Part shown: positions 34,900 to 48,400 of the stretch, piece after piece
Layout of the letters: each line of letters starts with the position of its first letter
Numbering within the stretch: position 1 is the first letter of the stretch
NCBI RefSeq assembly: GCF_964340395.1
Contig: NC_135565.1
Coordinates: 7,736,742 to 7,800,741 of the forward strand
Source: Glandiceps talaboti
Lineage: Eukaryota; Hemichordata; Enteropneusta; Spengelidae
Length of the DNA stretch: 64,000 bases
Direction: 5' to 3'
The notes under the pieces: generated by a model
Seen by the model: the letters and a program-made list of their open reading frames with translations, nothing else
The model's database searches: none
Told to the model about the DNA's origin: nothing
Position numbers and translations under genes: made by a program

Positions 34900-35253
34900 C
34901 TGCTACCATCACCATCATATTTTAACAACAACATTCACGGACAGTGTGAGTGATAAGGTGAGATGGTACACTCAACAAAATGCATCATTTAATTAAACAA
35001 TTTCTTACAATATGTGTATTTTTATTTTTGTATTTTGGCATGTAAAGTACTCGTTGAGTGCTTATCTCACGTTTACATTTCAAAACACACAAAATAAATT
35101 GACAATAATTGAATATTCAATTTGGTCACAAAACTACGGATTGTAAAATGTGACCCTCCCCTAAATATTGTAATGCAAAATATGACCCTCCCCCATGAAC
35201 AGGTTCGTAAAACGTGCCCCCCCCCCTTTGTAAATACTGACGGCTCCCACGTT
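33147..35253. mobile_element. 2.1 kb element with inverted G-rich ends
   Basis: The left end GGAGCCTTCAGTATTTACAG plus a G-run (33,147-33,173) is mirrored by a C-run and TTTGTAAATACTGACGGCTC (35,221-35,249). Inside each end the motif GACCCTCCC recurs two or three times (33,203-33,275 and 35,151-35,195). The interior holds an ATC/ATG trinucleotide tract (34,722-34,905) and one short open frame at 34,089-34,274. I could not identify a target-site duplication or a transposase domain. Confidence 0.55.
34089..34274 (+). CDS. Short ORF, possible helix-turn-helix remnant
   Basis: 61 codons inside the 2.1 kb element. The stretch QQIVTELQVCGCD ... GSFSRVAEKMSMS vaguely follows the spacing of paired-type HTH domains at the N-terminus of some DNA transposases (I-V-x-x-x-x-x-G ... 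VA-x-x-x-x-S). The frame stops before a second HTH or catalytic region. It may be chance. Confidence 0.2.
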   Translation: MEKAQMKTFERQQIVTELQVCGCDKTTGQECVGSFSRVAEKMSMSLQERVCGQHFVKLVNS

Positions 35254-35714
35254 TTAATTGTAATAGTGGTATATGAATTGATAATAATAATTATTGAATA
35301 TGATATAACAACCTTTTTATATTATAAAAGTTCAAGCCCACGCCTTTTAACCGACCAGAATTCCACACCCATAAAATACGTTCTTAGGCCCCTTGGGACA
35401 TATGCAAGTCATTTTGTCTCATGGCATATGCAAATTAGACCGAATAGTGGCAATATTTATTGATAAAAATAAATGTTTACTGTATAAATATAAAATGTAC
35501 TACAGAGAGACTCCATTCATGTGTCTACTTCCATACTATCAGGTTCCATAACATTTAACATTGAAATTGACTTCCAATGTCATTTATCAAAATAAAACTA
35601 TAAATGTTTCTTGCAGATTGCAGACAGTTGTTTTGAAAGTGCTCATTACATAAAGAACAAAGGAAACACACATATGCATTTTTTTCATACATTGTTCACA
35701 CAGATAAGGGAAGT
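35254..35714. other. No recognisable gene
   Basis: AT-rich spacer between two mobile elements. Confidence 0.4.
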
Positions 35715-37050
35715 TTGTTAGGGATTTGTGTCTAATCAGATCATTGTCTATTGTATATTGCTTTGCCTCGATGGTGACACATATAACTCGAATGCCTAAA
35801 TCTAAAGGAAGTCCCAGCAGTCAAACGTGCACGTGGCAGTCAATCATTTAGCCACGCTGACGCCCATTAGGAAACCACTGGAAAAGGAGGTTGACTTCGA
35901 TGAAGTTTATTGGAAAAGAGAGGAGATTAATGTAATGTAATCTTTAATTTATGCTACCAGTGTAGCAAGGATTTTACTTGGTTGTAAAGAAATATTCTTT
36001 TGTCCCGCTTGTGCTAAAGTAATCCTTGAAGGTAACTTTGATAATGCCTGAGAAAACAGCGTACAGAGTAGGGAATGTATAATTGGGGCTGTGCAACAGT
36101 GACAAATCACAGGAAACAAAGAAGCAAATGAGGAATGGATGCGTACCAGTTATTCAAAATAAAGCACTGCATAATTATCATTTGTAAAGAGTTTGCTGGT
36201 TCGTCTATTCATTCTTGTAAATATATACATGCATATGCTTAACTGAAGACTTTTATGAGTAAATGTACGTTTATGGTTTGAGACTTGCTGTTTGAATGTG
36301 TTCTCTGTTAGTCCGAAGTACAGTTTTGTTTATTGTTATTTGCTGTGACTTGTGCACTGTATATTACAATTGAATTCATATGACCAGTGTGAAAGGATTA
36401 GACACACCTATGATTTTCAAGATAAACTCAAATGATAAGACCCCTGTGTGTAAATAATTACACTCTTTGGAAAGTTCAATTCTTGAATTCTAGTATACAT
36501 GTCTTCATCACATTTACCTTGCTTCTCTGAGTAATTAACAAACAAACAAACAAACAACTGTCAGGACGTCGTAAAATACCATGATGCCTTAGCTAGACTG
36601 AAGTTGATGTATTTAGGGTCTGTATACAGCTATTCTAATAAAATCAACTTCAGTTAGTCTCGCTAACACATATTTTACGACCTCCTGTAATCAGAAACCC
36701 CATGTGGCGTTGAATGTTTGAATTTAATTATTCAAAAAGAGTAGTTGTTTATATATACAGGGGTCTTATCAACTGAATTTATCTTGAAAATCATAGTTCT
36801 CTATTCCTTTCACGCTGCTCATATGCATTCAATTGATGTAATGTGGTTGATAGTCAATTGCCATTGAGCAGACACTGGTTACAATCTTTGCAGCTGCACG
36901 ATTTATTAGGTTGTTCTGTCTGTATGGTTGATCTGCACTTACTTTGTTGTAACAAAGATAATTACTCGTTACTCTACTAGTTATAGATGAAATAGACCTC
37001 ATTTATACACATGACATCCGTTTATTGATATTTTATCATTTTTTAGTGAA
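35715..37050. mobile_element. Unnamed transposon family, short inverted copy
   Basis: Inverted counterpart of 26,745-29,400 lacking the central ~1.2 kb; the two flanks meet at GAGAAAACAGCG near 36,050. The palindrome at 36,355-36,850 matches 26,860-27,275. In one arm it has gained ~80 bp ending (AACA)n at 36,500-36,560, which recurs at 39,838-39,885. Peptide-like stretches EVDFDEVYWKREEI and KEIFFCPACAKVILEG keep the frame of the long copy. Confidence 0.6.
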
Positions 37051-37065
37051 TATGTTGTTGGTTGT

Positions 37066-37170
37066 CTGAATGAATGAATGAATGAATTAATAAATAAATG
37101 AAAAAGAAAAAATAAATGAATGAATGAATGAATGAAATTTAATGAATGAATGAATGAATGAATGAATGAA
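37066..37170. repeat. (GAAT)n tetranucleotide tract
   Basis: GAATGAAT repeats with an interruption near 37,090-37,140. Confidence 0.9.
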
Positions 37171-38160
37171 TATGACAGTAAATTTGAATGTTTGATATTG
37201 AGTTTATTTCAGTATGTACCTTATGATACCTTTACAACTATACATTAAACGCGTAAGTAAGTTTTCCCTGTAATATTACATACTTATTGCAAAATAATAA
37301 CGATAACAATTGCAACACTTCCGGAAGACATGAGTAGGCTGGCCAATTCAATATCATCAACGTTAATAAAATTCTTCTGAAATAAATTCTTAAGTCAAGA
37401 TGTTTGTTTAAAAGTGATGGATATCATTGTGTTGTGATGAGGTAACCAAATGACATGAATTTACCGTGGGTCTGACAAATGCTCAGCAGTTGAGTTTGCG
37501 CTGATCACGAGTTTCCGATTTAGTGGTGTACATGGCTAGTGTTTGTAGACTCTCAGATGTGAAGGTGTGAGTGGTTTCAACGCATAAATTACTATATTTC
37601 ATCTTAGATACATGTACTAATAAACTTTTCCTCCCTGAGTTCTAGTACATGTAAGAAGTAGAATTATCTATACATAGACCAAATTTCCTACCATCTGTTA
37701 TCGAGTACTTGAAACATAACGTAGAATACACCTCATAAACAAAATCAATAACATTTGCTGTTAGCAAACTTAAACCATCCTTGTTAAATTAATGAAAAGA
37801 AATCTGGGGTCACCATAGACATATTTTGTTTTCTATAGATGTCAACATGTTATCAAAATTAAGTCATTTTTGAATCCAATATGGCCGCCATCCAATATGG
37901 GCACTGAATAGTGTTTATTCTATTAAAGGCAGATAAGCTGTGTTTATTATGCGTTTATGCAAATGAAAATACTTATATAAAACCTCAATTTAACTATTAT
38001 AGTGTGATATTAATGTCAATTCATTCTTTCTATGATATTACAATTACCTTCTAATTTTCTTAAAACAGTTGATTGCCTGGCTTGGCTTCCTCAACATATT
38101 TTGGTATGTATCAAATATTATGTCACCAGAGTGTTTATATGATACCAGGTTTGAGTTCAA
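37171..38160. other. No recognisable gene
   Basis: No exon or named repeat seen. Confidence 0.4.
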
Positions 38161-38405
38161 CCAACTGCAAACAGGAAATTGAGAATACAGCGCCCTCACT
38201 CAAATTGGGGGTATCATCACCTCATAGTACTGTTTCTTAAGAGCTTGTTCTTTCAGAAGTGTAAATCAGGGATGTTTTTCGCATTCTTCAGATATCGAGG
38301 AAAACAGCAGTGCTCTATAATTAAATAAGTAACCTATACCATGTATACCCCCAAGGTTCACACACAGACAGGAAGTTGAGCACCACCATGGCGAATTTTG
38401 GAAAG
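38160..38405. repeat. Dispersed repeat, inverted copy at 60,255-60,515
   Basis: AACAGGAAATTGAGAATAC and CATAGTACTGTTTCTTAAGA occur here and, reverse-complemented, at 60,420-60,510. The similarity runs ~240 bp to the CACCATGGCGAATTTT-like end. It is non-coding. Confidence 0.8.
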
Positions 38406-39581
38406 GCCTATTGCAAGTGATAGTAATGTTTGCATCCGTACATACAATACTATGAAGGACTTTTAAATCTCATCCAAAAATCATTCAGCCGGTGACCAAA
38501 GGCCCCTTAGCTCACTTGTATTTTCCATGGCTGAATGAAGAAAAATATTGAGGAATAACATATATTTATGCAATTTTCAAAAACCTGAATTACCAAGTTC
38601 AAACTTAATTACAAATCAACTGCCCCATTAGCTGAGTCTACACATGTCTGATCAAAAGAACAGTGCAGCTGTTTCAACATGGTAACAATTTCAAGTTTAA
38701 GCTTATCACTGCACTATTTATGGATAATATTGACCACAAATTGACATATGTGTGTGTGTGTGTGTGTGTGTGTGTCTTTTTTATAAATAATGACCAATTT
38801 TCATCTTTTTGTGAAAAAATAGCCCAGTTGCAGCCAGTGCTGGTTAAAGACAATCTGTCAATTATAAGTGATTATTATTAATTTTTTTGGGGGTGTACTA
38901 TCCATGTCAGTAACAACATGCATTGAATAAAACATTTCCCTATGAAATAATAGACATCTCGGACACAAAGTGTTTCAAAGATTGGGCAGACCGTTCTCTT
39001 ACAAATAAAGAAACATGGGATAACCGTGACAACTATTTATAACATGATAAAATAATTATTTACACTCAAAAAGCAGACACCAAAATTATAGATCATCATT
39101 GTTTAAAAATAAAATATTCATCTCCTTGACACCACGGTATAGTTGCCATCCCTTTAATTTTTCATTAAAGACTTGGTAAGTTTCATCCGGTAGACATACT
39201 TGCATTTAAGCAGACATATTTGCCTTTGAGTTTTCGACATCATCACAGAAACAGGTACTCTATTTCTTGTTAAATTTGAATACATGCACATATACTTTGC
39301 TTCGTTGGTTTTGCAGTGTAGACATGGAGTGTTCCTCCTCCTTATATTCAATGTCTGTCCAAATTCTGAACTGTCTTCAGATTCAGTAAAATTCAATATC
39401 GCATATTTCGGTTACCACAAAAACGAAAGATTTTGTAGTTTAGCCACTAGGAGTGCTGTTCGGTAGTGAGGTTCATGACACTTTGAAAATGGCAGCTTCC
39501 TTTGAAAAATCATTTCCGAGTGTCATGCGATAAAACTTGACTCGGTGTTATTTTCAACCCATTAGAAAATTCCGCTTTGTT
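38406..39581. other. 3' flank of GCC1; no further gene
   Basis: A fold-back fragment near 38,484-38,560 resembles 17,764-17,870 and 46,120-46,240 (CATTCAGCC ... GAAGAAAAATATTG). A (TG)n tract lies at 38,751-38,774. A possible minus-strand ATTAAA poly(A) signal lies near 39,152-39,157. Confidence 0.4.
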
Positions 39582-39707
39582 TCAGGTCAAGTAACTTTCA
39601 GAAACTTGAGGCGTTGCTATGGCTGCATATTGTTTAGTTTCATATATTGCCCTGTATACTATTTCAACTCTTGCTTTTTCCTCATCTAGAGCACTCTTCT
39701 TATTACA
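39582..39707 (-). CDS. GCC1: GCC1 candidate terminal exon
   Basis: Acceptor TTTCAAATGCAG in the required phase opens 41 codons to TGA (CNKKSALDEEKARVEIVYRA and onward). The pyrimidine tract is short. The tail shows no clear similarity to the vertebrate C-terminus beyond a loose EEK-x-x-V at the place of its EEKQV. It was chosen as the only in-phase open segment ending in a stop that I found near the GRIP exon. A further downstream exon cannot be excluded. Confidence 0.45.
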   Translation of the reverse strand, partial: CNKKSALDEEKARVEIVYRAIYETKQYAAIATPQVSESYLT

Positions 39708-40600
39708 CTGCATTTGAAATGACTGACAGGTGGGTTATCAGAGGATAACATTCGAAACTCTTTTCAGTTGTTTCTATGGTGACAGTGTTATTTCCGTGGT
39801 GATGGGTGAAAGTAGGCAGACCATGTTGCATCCTTCTTCACATTTACCTTGCTTCTCTGAGTAATTAACAAACAAACAAACAGCGGTCAGTGAGTAATTA
39901 ATACACAAACAAACAACTGTCAGTGAATAATTAGTACACTAATAACTCAGCGAGTAATTAACACACGAACAAATAACTCACTGCAGGAAATCGTACTCTA
40001 ATTTTAGTTTTCAGCTGGTATAGTGAAATGCCAGGCGTGGTAGGAAAAAAGCTAGAGCAAACCAGTGTGCCCTCTGAAGCCAATCTGACGCACCACTGAT
40101 GCACACAATTTCTAGTGATGCAACAAAATTTAGTGTTCGCCTATCTCTTATTATGTGGTGACTCACAAGAAATTTCAGTTTTTTTCGTTTTGACTTACAA
40201 CAACAACATTTAGCTATCTCTAGAGGGCGCACTGCTCCCTACACAATTGGATTCTCGGCTAGGTTTAAATCTGACTTAAGAATTCACTCACCTCCTGTGG
40301 ACTAAAGTGTAAAATTGTCATAACTGCACTCAACATTCGTTGTTTACCTTGGTAGTCATCACTCATCATATAATTATACACAACGTTTTTTAAATATTCA
40401 AGATTTGCACTTTCCCTTGACCTAATAACAAGAAAATAAATATAATATTATATAGAAATATGAAAACAAAATTAACTGACTATACATGTACAGGTACATG
40501 ACATCGTTAATAGTACGAGTTCTTAGGTTATGTATGTATGTATGTATGTATGTATGTATGTATGTATGTATGTAGGTAGGTAGGTAGGTAGGTAGGTAGG

Positions 40601-40671
<71 letters not shown>

Positions 40672-43600
40672 ATGTATGTATGTATGTATGTATGTATGTA
40701 TGTACATGTACATTGTATGTAGGTAGGTAGGTAGGTAAGTAGCTATAGGCACAACAGTGAAATTTGGAATTTACTTCCAAAATATTTGTTCAACTCTGAG
40801 TAGAAATACTTTTTTGAAAGTAAATGTTACTATGCAGTTGTGCAGCGAGTCATTCATCAGTCAGTCACTCAGTCACTCAGTCAGATGTTGTCTGTTTTTG
40901 ATCACAGCTGACCCTCTTAACAAAGCAATGCCAAAAAAGTTTGGTTCAGTGCCATTGTTCTGACACCTTTCAGCCAAATATTGGTTTCTTGTTGTCAGAC
41001 CACCTCATCCATGGTCATCCTCCCCTTCAACCCATGCCTTCCATTATTATAGCTAAAATGATGCAGGCTTGGTGTATCACTCATGTGACATGACATAATT
41101 TTATTACACCCTCAGACAACTTCTAATGCAAATGAAACAATTACATAGGTGTTGTACACAGTGGGGATGTAGAAGTAGTCAAGTTGATATGTTGACTATG
41201 AGTTAGAAAATAAACAACTGCAGCCATTAAAAATCATCAAGTCCATGTGTAATGTTTTCATTAGCAACCTGTACTGTGAAAGAATAGCAATGCTTATCAG
41301 TGTTCAATGTGATTGGGCAAAGGATCCTGCTGTGTTTGTTGCGTTACTGTTATCGTTAGTCTAGAGTTAAAATATGTCAAGCCCTGTGTCAAAGATGTAA
41401 TGTCCCATGAGTGAAACACCAAGCCTACATCATTTTAGGTGTAATGTCCCATGATTGAAACACCAAGCCTACATCATTTAGCTGTAATGTCTCATGAGTG
41501 AAACACCAAGCCTATATCATTTTAGCTGTAATGTCCCATGAGTGAAACACCAAGCCTACATCATTTTAGCTGTAAAGTCCCATGAGTGAAACACCAAGCC
41601 TACATCATTTTAGCTGTAACTTTCCCAAATGGTTTACTACCCTGTCACATACCAAAGTGGTCACAGCATAATTTTACTACCTACCTGCTTCGTTGAAGTC
41701 TTTGTACTTCTTCTTGTAAATTTTCCATTTGTTCCCCAAATTTGTGTTCTGTCATGACGCACTTATCTTGTAATTGTCGTAGTGCTGTCTCTATTTCATG
41801 TTTTTGTTTCCTAAGTGCTGTAATCTCCACGTCTTTCCTTGCTTGTAACTCTACGTAATGTAAAATGGCTGTGTCACCACCAGGTACCTAAGTTAGTAAG
41901 TAGGAACAAAAATACAGATATCAAAATGTGATATTTTCAAACAAGGGGAAATTGTGATATTTTCAAACTAGGGGATATTGTGATATTTTCAAACTAGGGG
42001 ATATTGTGATATTTTCAAACTAGGGGATATTGTGATATTTTCAAACTAGGGGATATTGTGATATTTTCAAACTAGGGGATATTGTGATATTTTCAAACTA
42101 GGGGATATTGTAATATTTTCAAACTAGGAAAAAATGTGATATTTTCAAACTAGAGGATATTGTGATATTTTCAAACTAGGGGAAATTGTGATATTTTCAA
42201 ACTAGGAAAAAATGTGATATTTTCAAACTAGGGGATATTGTAATATTTTCAAACTAGGAAAAAATGTGATATTTTCAAACTAGGGGATACTGTAATATTT
42301 TCAAACTAGGAAAAAATGTGATATTTTCAAACTAGGGGATACTGTGATATTTTCAAACTAGGAAAAATTGTGATATTTTCAAACTAGGGGATATTGTGAT
42401 ATTCTGAAACAAGGAAAATTGTGATATTTTCAAACTAGGGGATATTGTAATATTTTCAAACTAGGAAAAAATGTGATATATTCAAACTAGGAAAAATTGT
42501 GATATTTTCAAACTACGGGATATTGTGATATTCTGAAACAAGGAAAATTGTGATATTTTCAGACTAGGGAATATTGTGATATTTTTAAACTAGGGGAAAT
42601 GTGATATTTTCAAACTAGGGGAAATTGTGATATTTTCAAGGTTATTGCAGTCATTACAACCATTGCTTCCTGATCAAAGACAGTTTCCAAACATTGCCAT
42701 CAGTGTCCAAGCTACACAATATTTTGTCTTTCTGCTAACCAAAATATACTATATATTAAACAAGCTAGCATGCATGTACATACGCACACTCACACAAGGT
42801 CATGTATAATATGCATCCAGGGATGTGGGATTGGGTACGTTACTCCCACAGAAAGGTTTGCAGGTATGTGCCGCCCAAATGGGTCACTTTTTCATGAAAA
42901 AATCTCTGAGCATGGGGTCGATAAATATGTGTACCTCTGCGTAAGAAATTTCTAAAATTCCAAAGTAAAGGGTAAAATCGCCTTAAAAATTCATAGACGT
43001 AAAGTCTGTGGTATGTTTAGCATGCATCCACGATGTCCAGCATTAAGTGTACATGTACATACAATACTAATGTGATTGTTTCCTGCTCATGACTTGCATA
43101 GCGCCCTCAACAGTCAAACTATCATTATTTTGCTGAATGAAGTCCTTAGAAATACACGCACACATACACCACTACAAAAGTCTTGAAACTCTACAGAACA
43201 TAAACAAACATAAATACCAACACACATAATGCACACACATATATAACGTGTTCCTACATACATTACAGGATACACCAATAGGGAACTTGCAAACCCGCCA
43301 TGTTGAATGTTGCATCATGGGAAGTGTGACAATAAATACTAATCAAATTGTGTGAGGTTTTTTTATTGGTAGCTCCAGGTTAGGCATTTTATGAGGATAA
43401 TCCCATAGTCCTTTGCATCTGAGCATGCTCAGTCTGGATTGCAAGTTCTCTATTAACTAATGATAGTACTGGCAGTACATTAATGAGATCAAAAACATAA
43501 TTTAGTCTTACCATAGACAGGTGTGTTTTTGACAATAATTCTGCTATGGATTCTTCACTTTCTGATGTTTTCATTTCTTGACCATCCTCAGCTTGCTGCA

Positions 43601-45357
43601 CTCTCATTTGGTAATCACTGTGAGAGAATTGAAATAGTGCAATCAAAACACTGTAAGTGTGTATGTGTTAGATGTTATTTCATGTAACAAAATAACAAAC
43701 TCTAATGATTGCATACACTGTACTTGTACGCTCTTCAAGTGAAAATCACTTGAGTTAGCGTAAACTGTATAAAAAAAATAAAAAAAATTGAAAAACTCTA
43801 TCAATCCACAAGAAGGATGTAGTCTGAAAAGCAACCAGCTACTCTGCAATTTCCTGTTGATTACTATTTCAGGATTTGTGTTGAAAAATTATTTGTTTCA
43901 ACATTATATATTCATTATAGGGAAGATCCATTGTAGGTACAACTTAAGCCATCAGACCATGGACAAACGAAACCTGTTACAACTGTTGACATCAGACCAT
44001 GGACAAACGGAACCTGTTACAACTGTTGACATCAGACCATGGACAAACGAAACCTGTTACAACTGTTGACATCAGACCATGGACAAACGGAACCTGTTAC
44101 AACTGTTGACATCAGACCATGGACAACAGAAACTGTTACAAACAGGAAAGTAAACAATTGAATTGGATTACTAATACTTGGCTCAGCATGTTAGAAGTAC
44201 CAAGACTTGTATTACACTCCATCATTTGATAAGAACACTTTTATGCCAACATTGCATAATAGTTCACATTCACAAACAAATTTCATGTTCCCCTGGCATT
44301 TCATGCACACATAAAGAGGCCATAAAACTGTTCTTATCAAACCATGGTGTGTAATACAAGTCTCTGTTGTTCTAACATGCTGAGCCAAGTGTTATTAATC
44401 CAATTCAGTTGTTTACCTTCGCTGTTTGTCACAGGTTCCATTTGTTAAAGTCTGATGTCAACAGTTGTGCAGAGCCAAACTCGATTAGCAGAAAGCTATT
44501 TTTTTGGATCCAAAATTGCTATTTTGCTTCTCCTTTTGTCTTATGTGGTCATCATTGACATGTACATATTGACTTTCAAATTGGCAATAAATGAATGAAT
44601 AAATGTATTACCACCTACTTAGCAAATTTTACCTGCTGCTTTTAAATCAGCTGCGATGCTGAATAATTTATTCATTTATTCATTTATTCATTTATTTATT
44701 TCTGAGGATGACCTATGGGACGAGTTCCAGAAAAATGATAATATTGATTTTCATGCAGTACACCAACCTTCCATATGACCCAAAAGTCTGTTGTATTTGT
44801 TGTTTTAATATTTCTACTTCTTTATCTTTTTCTTCTATCAATCCCAGAGTCCTGTCTCTCTGTCGGTGCACTTGTTCTTCTAGTTCTCCTACTCTATGCT
44901 ATGAATAAATCAATGTATAAAGCAATGGTTAGATTGTGTGCTATGCTAATGACTGACATGATATTTCTTTGACAATGTAACATACAAAACACATGATGTA
45001 CATGTAAGTGTGCAAAAAGTAATGAGTAGAACAATCAATACATTCAATCATTGATGTTTCAAATGATGGATACAAGGCGAGATATAAGTAGGTTACTAGC
45101 TGACATTATATCTTTATGTTCTGACATGAATGACACACCACATACATTATTTCATATACATACATACATACATACATACATACATACATACATAGATACA
45201 TACATACATACATACATACATAGATACATACATACATACATACATACACACACACATGTACATACATACATACATACATACACACACATACATACATACA
45301 CACATACATACATACATACACACACACATACATACATACATACATACATACATACAT

Positions 45358-45420
<63 letters not shown>

Positions 45421-48400
45421 TACATACATACATACATACATACATACATACATACATACATACCGGTACACACATACAAAGGTACAACCAAAGACACACA
45501 TACACAAAGAATCACATACACTCATACACATTACATGTATAAGTGTTTTTGAAAAGAGCAAAATGTATGTAAAATCTAACCAAGTTTCTCGGTCAATTTA
45601 CTACCACTACAAGTACAATGCATTTTTAGGTATTACCTTACTTTCCCCTGTGTGTTACTGGAGTTCCCAAATTTTAGCAAAACACTACAGACTCAGTTTA
45701 CACATACAAAATGTACCAGGGACAATACCAATCAGCCACTACAATAACACACTGACTATCATACCTTGAATTCTGCTTCAGCAATTGCTAATTCTTCTTT
45801 GTGTTTGTCTTGCAGTGATTGCAAACCAGATTGTAAATCTAAAACCTGCAATGAAAATAAACTCTTAAGACTTGTAAATCATTATACTGAATAACTGTCA
45901 TTATACCATGCATAAGACAAGTTGAACAAAAAATATGGAATATATACATCGCTCTACATCATTACAACATGTGTCTATACCACCACAACATGTGCCTACA
46001 TCACTGGTTCTGCTGTGTTCGAAATGTGAATCAAAACATTCAAAAGTGACATTACTTTCCTTGATTTTTCTTTGATATTACTGGCGATGGTATGATTATG
46101 TTATTTTCCAATACTTTACTTCATTCAGCTGAAAAAATACTCATGACCTACGGGTTGTCACTTCTCGTCTAGCAACTCGTAGCGACAAAGGCCCCTTAGG
46201 TCACTTGTATTTTCATTGGTGGAACGAAGACAAAAATTGGGGACTTACATCTAAATAACAACGTGACTGAATTTAACCCATCCCATGTTGTGTGCCGTAA
46301 CCTGTATGTGGGTTTACAATGCACACACATGCACATGAATTTGAACCCTAGCCCACCATGTACCTCACATGACCATGTACCATGCCCACAGTGTACATGT
46401 ACCTCATCCTGTACCCTACCCCCACCATGTACCCTACCCCCACAATGTACCCTAGCCCACCATGTACCCTAGCCCACCATGTACCCCACTCCACAATGTA
46501 CCCTAGCCCACCACGTACCCTTGCCCACCATGTACCCCACCCCACAATGTACCCTAGCCCACCATGTACCCCACTCCACAATGTACCCTTGCCCACCATG
46601 TACCCCACTCCACAATGTACCCTAGCCCACCATGTACCCTAGCCCACCATGTACCCCACTCCACAATGTACCCTAGCCCACCATGTACCCCACTCCACAA
46701 TGTACCCTAGCCCACCATGTACCCTACTCCACAATGTACCCTAGCCCACCATGTACCCTACTCCACAATGTACCCTAGCCCATAATGTACCCTTGCCCAC
46801 CATGTACCCCACTCCACAATGTACCCTAGCCCACCATGTACCCCACTCCACAATGTACCCTAGCCCACCATGTACCCTAGCCCACCATGTACCCCACTCC
46901 ACAATGTACCCTAGCCCACCATGTACCCTACTCCACAATGTACCCTAGCCCACCATGTACCCCACTCCACCATGTACCCCACTCCCCAATGTACCCTAGC
47001 CCACCAAATACCCCACTCCACAATGTACCCTAGCCCACCATGTACCCTAGCCCACAATGTGCCCTACCCTGCTCTACCATTTAACCATGTCCCAATATTC
47101 AATCTTTTAGGTTCTCATTCTAGTTGTTCCTGTATTAAAAAGAAACTATATATTAACACCCTGTATTAGAGTAGTTCTAATAATCTCTAAAGTCCAATAG
47201 TTCAGTTTTTCAACACACCTTCATTTGATGTTGTTTCTCTTCATCATCTAATTGTAATCTAAGTGTAGAAACTCTTTCTCTTAGCTCTGTCACCTGATTC
47301 TTTAATGACTCCAACTCTTTAGTACTTGTGTTGTCCTGGAAATAAAGGTCAAAGGTCAGATGAGTCATTTAGAAAAGGCTGAATTGCTATGGTTACCCTT
47401 CTTACCTATGGCAGACATCTTGTTTGGGTGTGAATGCTATATTATTATAATTACTAAGACAGATTTGGATACTATGATCTCAATGGAGTGGACATACAGA
47501 AGTTAACGGATTTGTGCGAAATATCATGATTCTGTACAAGAGAGTTCAACATCTACTGAATTTGGCTAATGAAAATGAAAATTACAATTACAGAAAAAAT
47601 TATTATATTGTTTGATAAAAATTATGTCAATGATACACTAATTGTTTGATAAACGACAGCAAAGCTCGAGGTTTCAGCTAAAAGATAGAGTAAGACCCAA
47701 TTTACATTAAGGATTGTTGTGACATGTTGATATAAGCTATTGAATGGACATTCATCTAATTGTTCTCACAGCAGGGTGGTGTTTCTGATGACTTCCAAGA
47801 TCTTGCAGTACACTGTATTATATTTTTGGTGACTTCCAAGGATGACAGGGTTACCTTATCCACACAACAAATACACCCCTATCAGGCGTAAAAAATAAAA
47901 TTTGTGTGGTTCTGATTACATTCAATTTTAAAATAGGTGGAGTAGGTAGATTTTTTATTTTATTGTATTATATTTTTTTCATGTGTGAGTGTCTAGTTCT
48001 GGTTTTCCATTGTTTTCCAAATGTTCTCTGTGTTTGTTTATTTCTTCCTATCAGATGTACAGCCATTTCAGATTGGAAGAATAGTTTTATATTGTCTTTT
48101 TAAGTTGATGTCAGTTTCTGCACCCACTATTTCTTGCAAGACTGCACGATTTTCACAATTTTATAAATATTTTTCTTGAATCCATAAAAAAATGTTTAGG
48201 GTCAGCGTGATAAACTAGTTGGGGTCAGTTAACTGGAACCCAACAACTTTTTTTTATTTGGCCTCACCAAATTATGTAATATACGACATCAAACATCATA
48301 GTTTTAGTTTGTGTCTACCTGTATCTCTGTAAGCTGATAGCCTGGCTTCCACAGTAGTATATGTAGTTTTAAAACCTTACCTTCACATTTTTATTTTTCA

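Noticed and set aside
40011-40232. 73-codon minus-strand frame near the GRIP exon as a GCC1 last exon
   Set aside because: Its sequence (GTGACTCACAAGAAAT and the GAGGGCGCAC region) recurs inverted near 61,650-61,750, so it is a dispersed repeat.
41935-42640. CRISPR-like array
   Set aside because: Units are contiguous with no unique spacers, and the window is eukaryotic; it is a minisatellite.
45051-45561. Open frames of 98-163 codons
   Set aside because: CATA/CA microsatellite translations flanked by intronic sequence.
46348-47169. Repetitive Pro/Tyr/Cys-rich frames
   Set aside because: Translations of a 17-bp minisatellite in a GCC1 intron.
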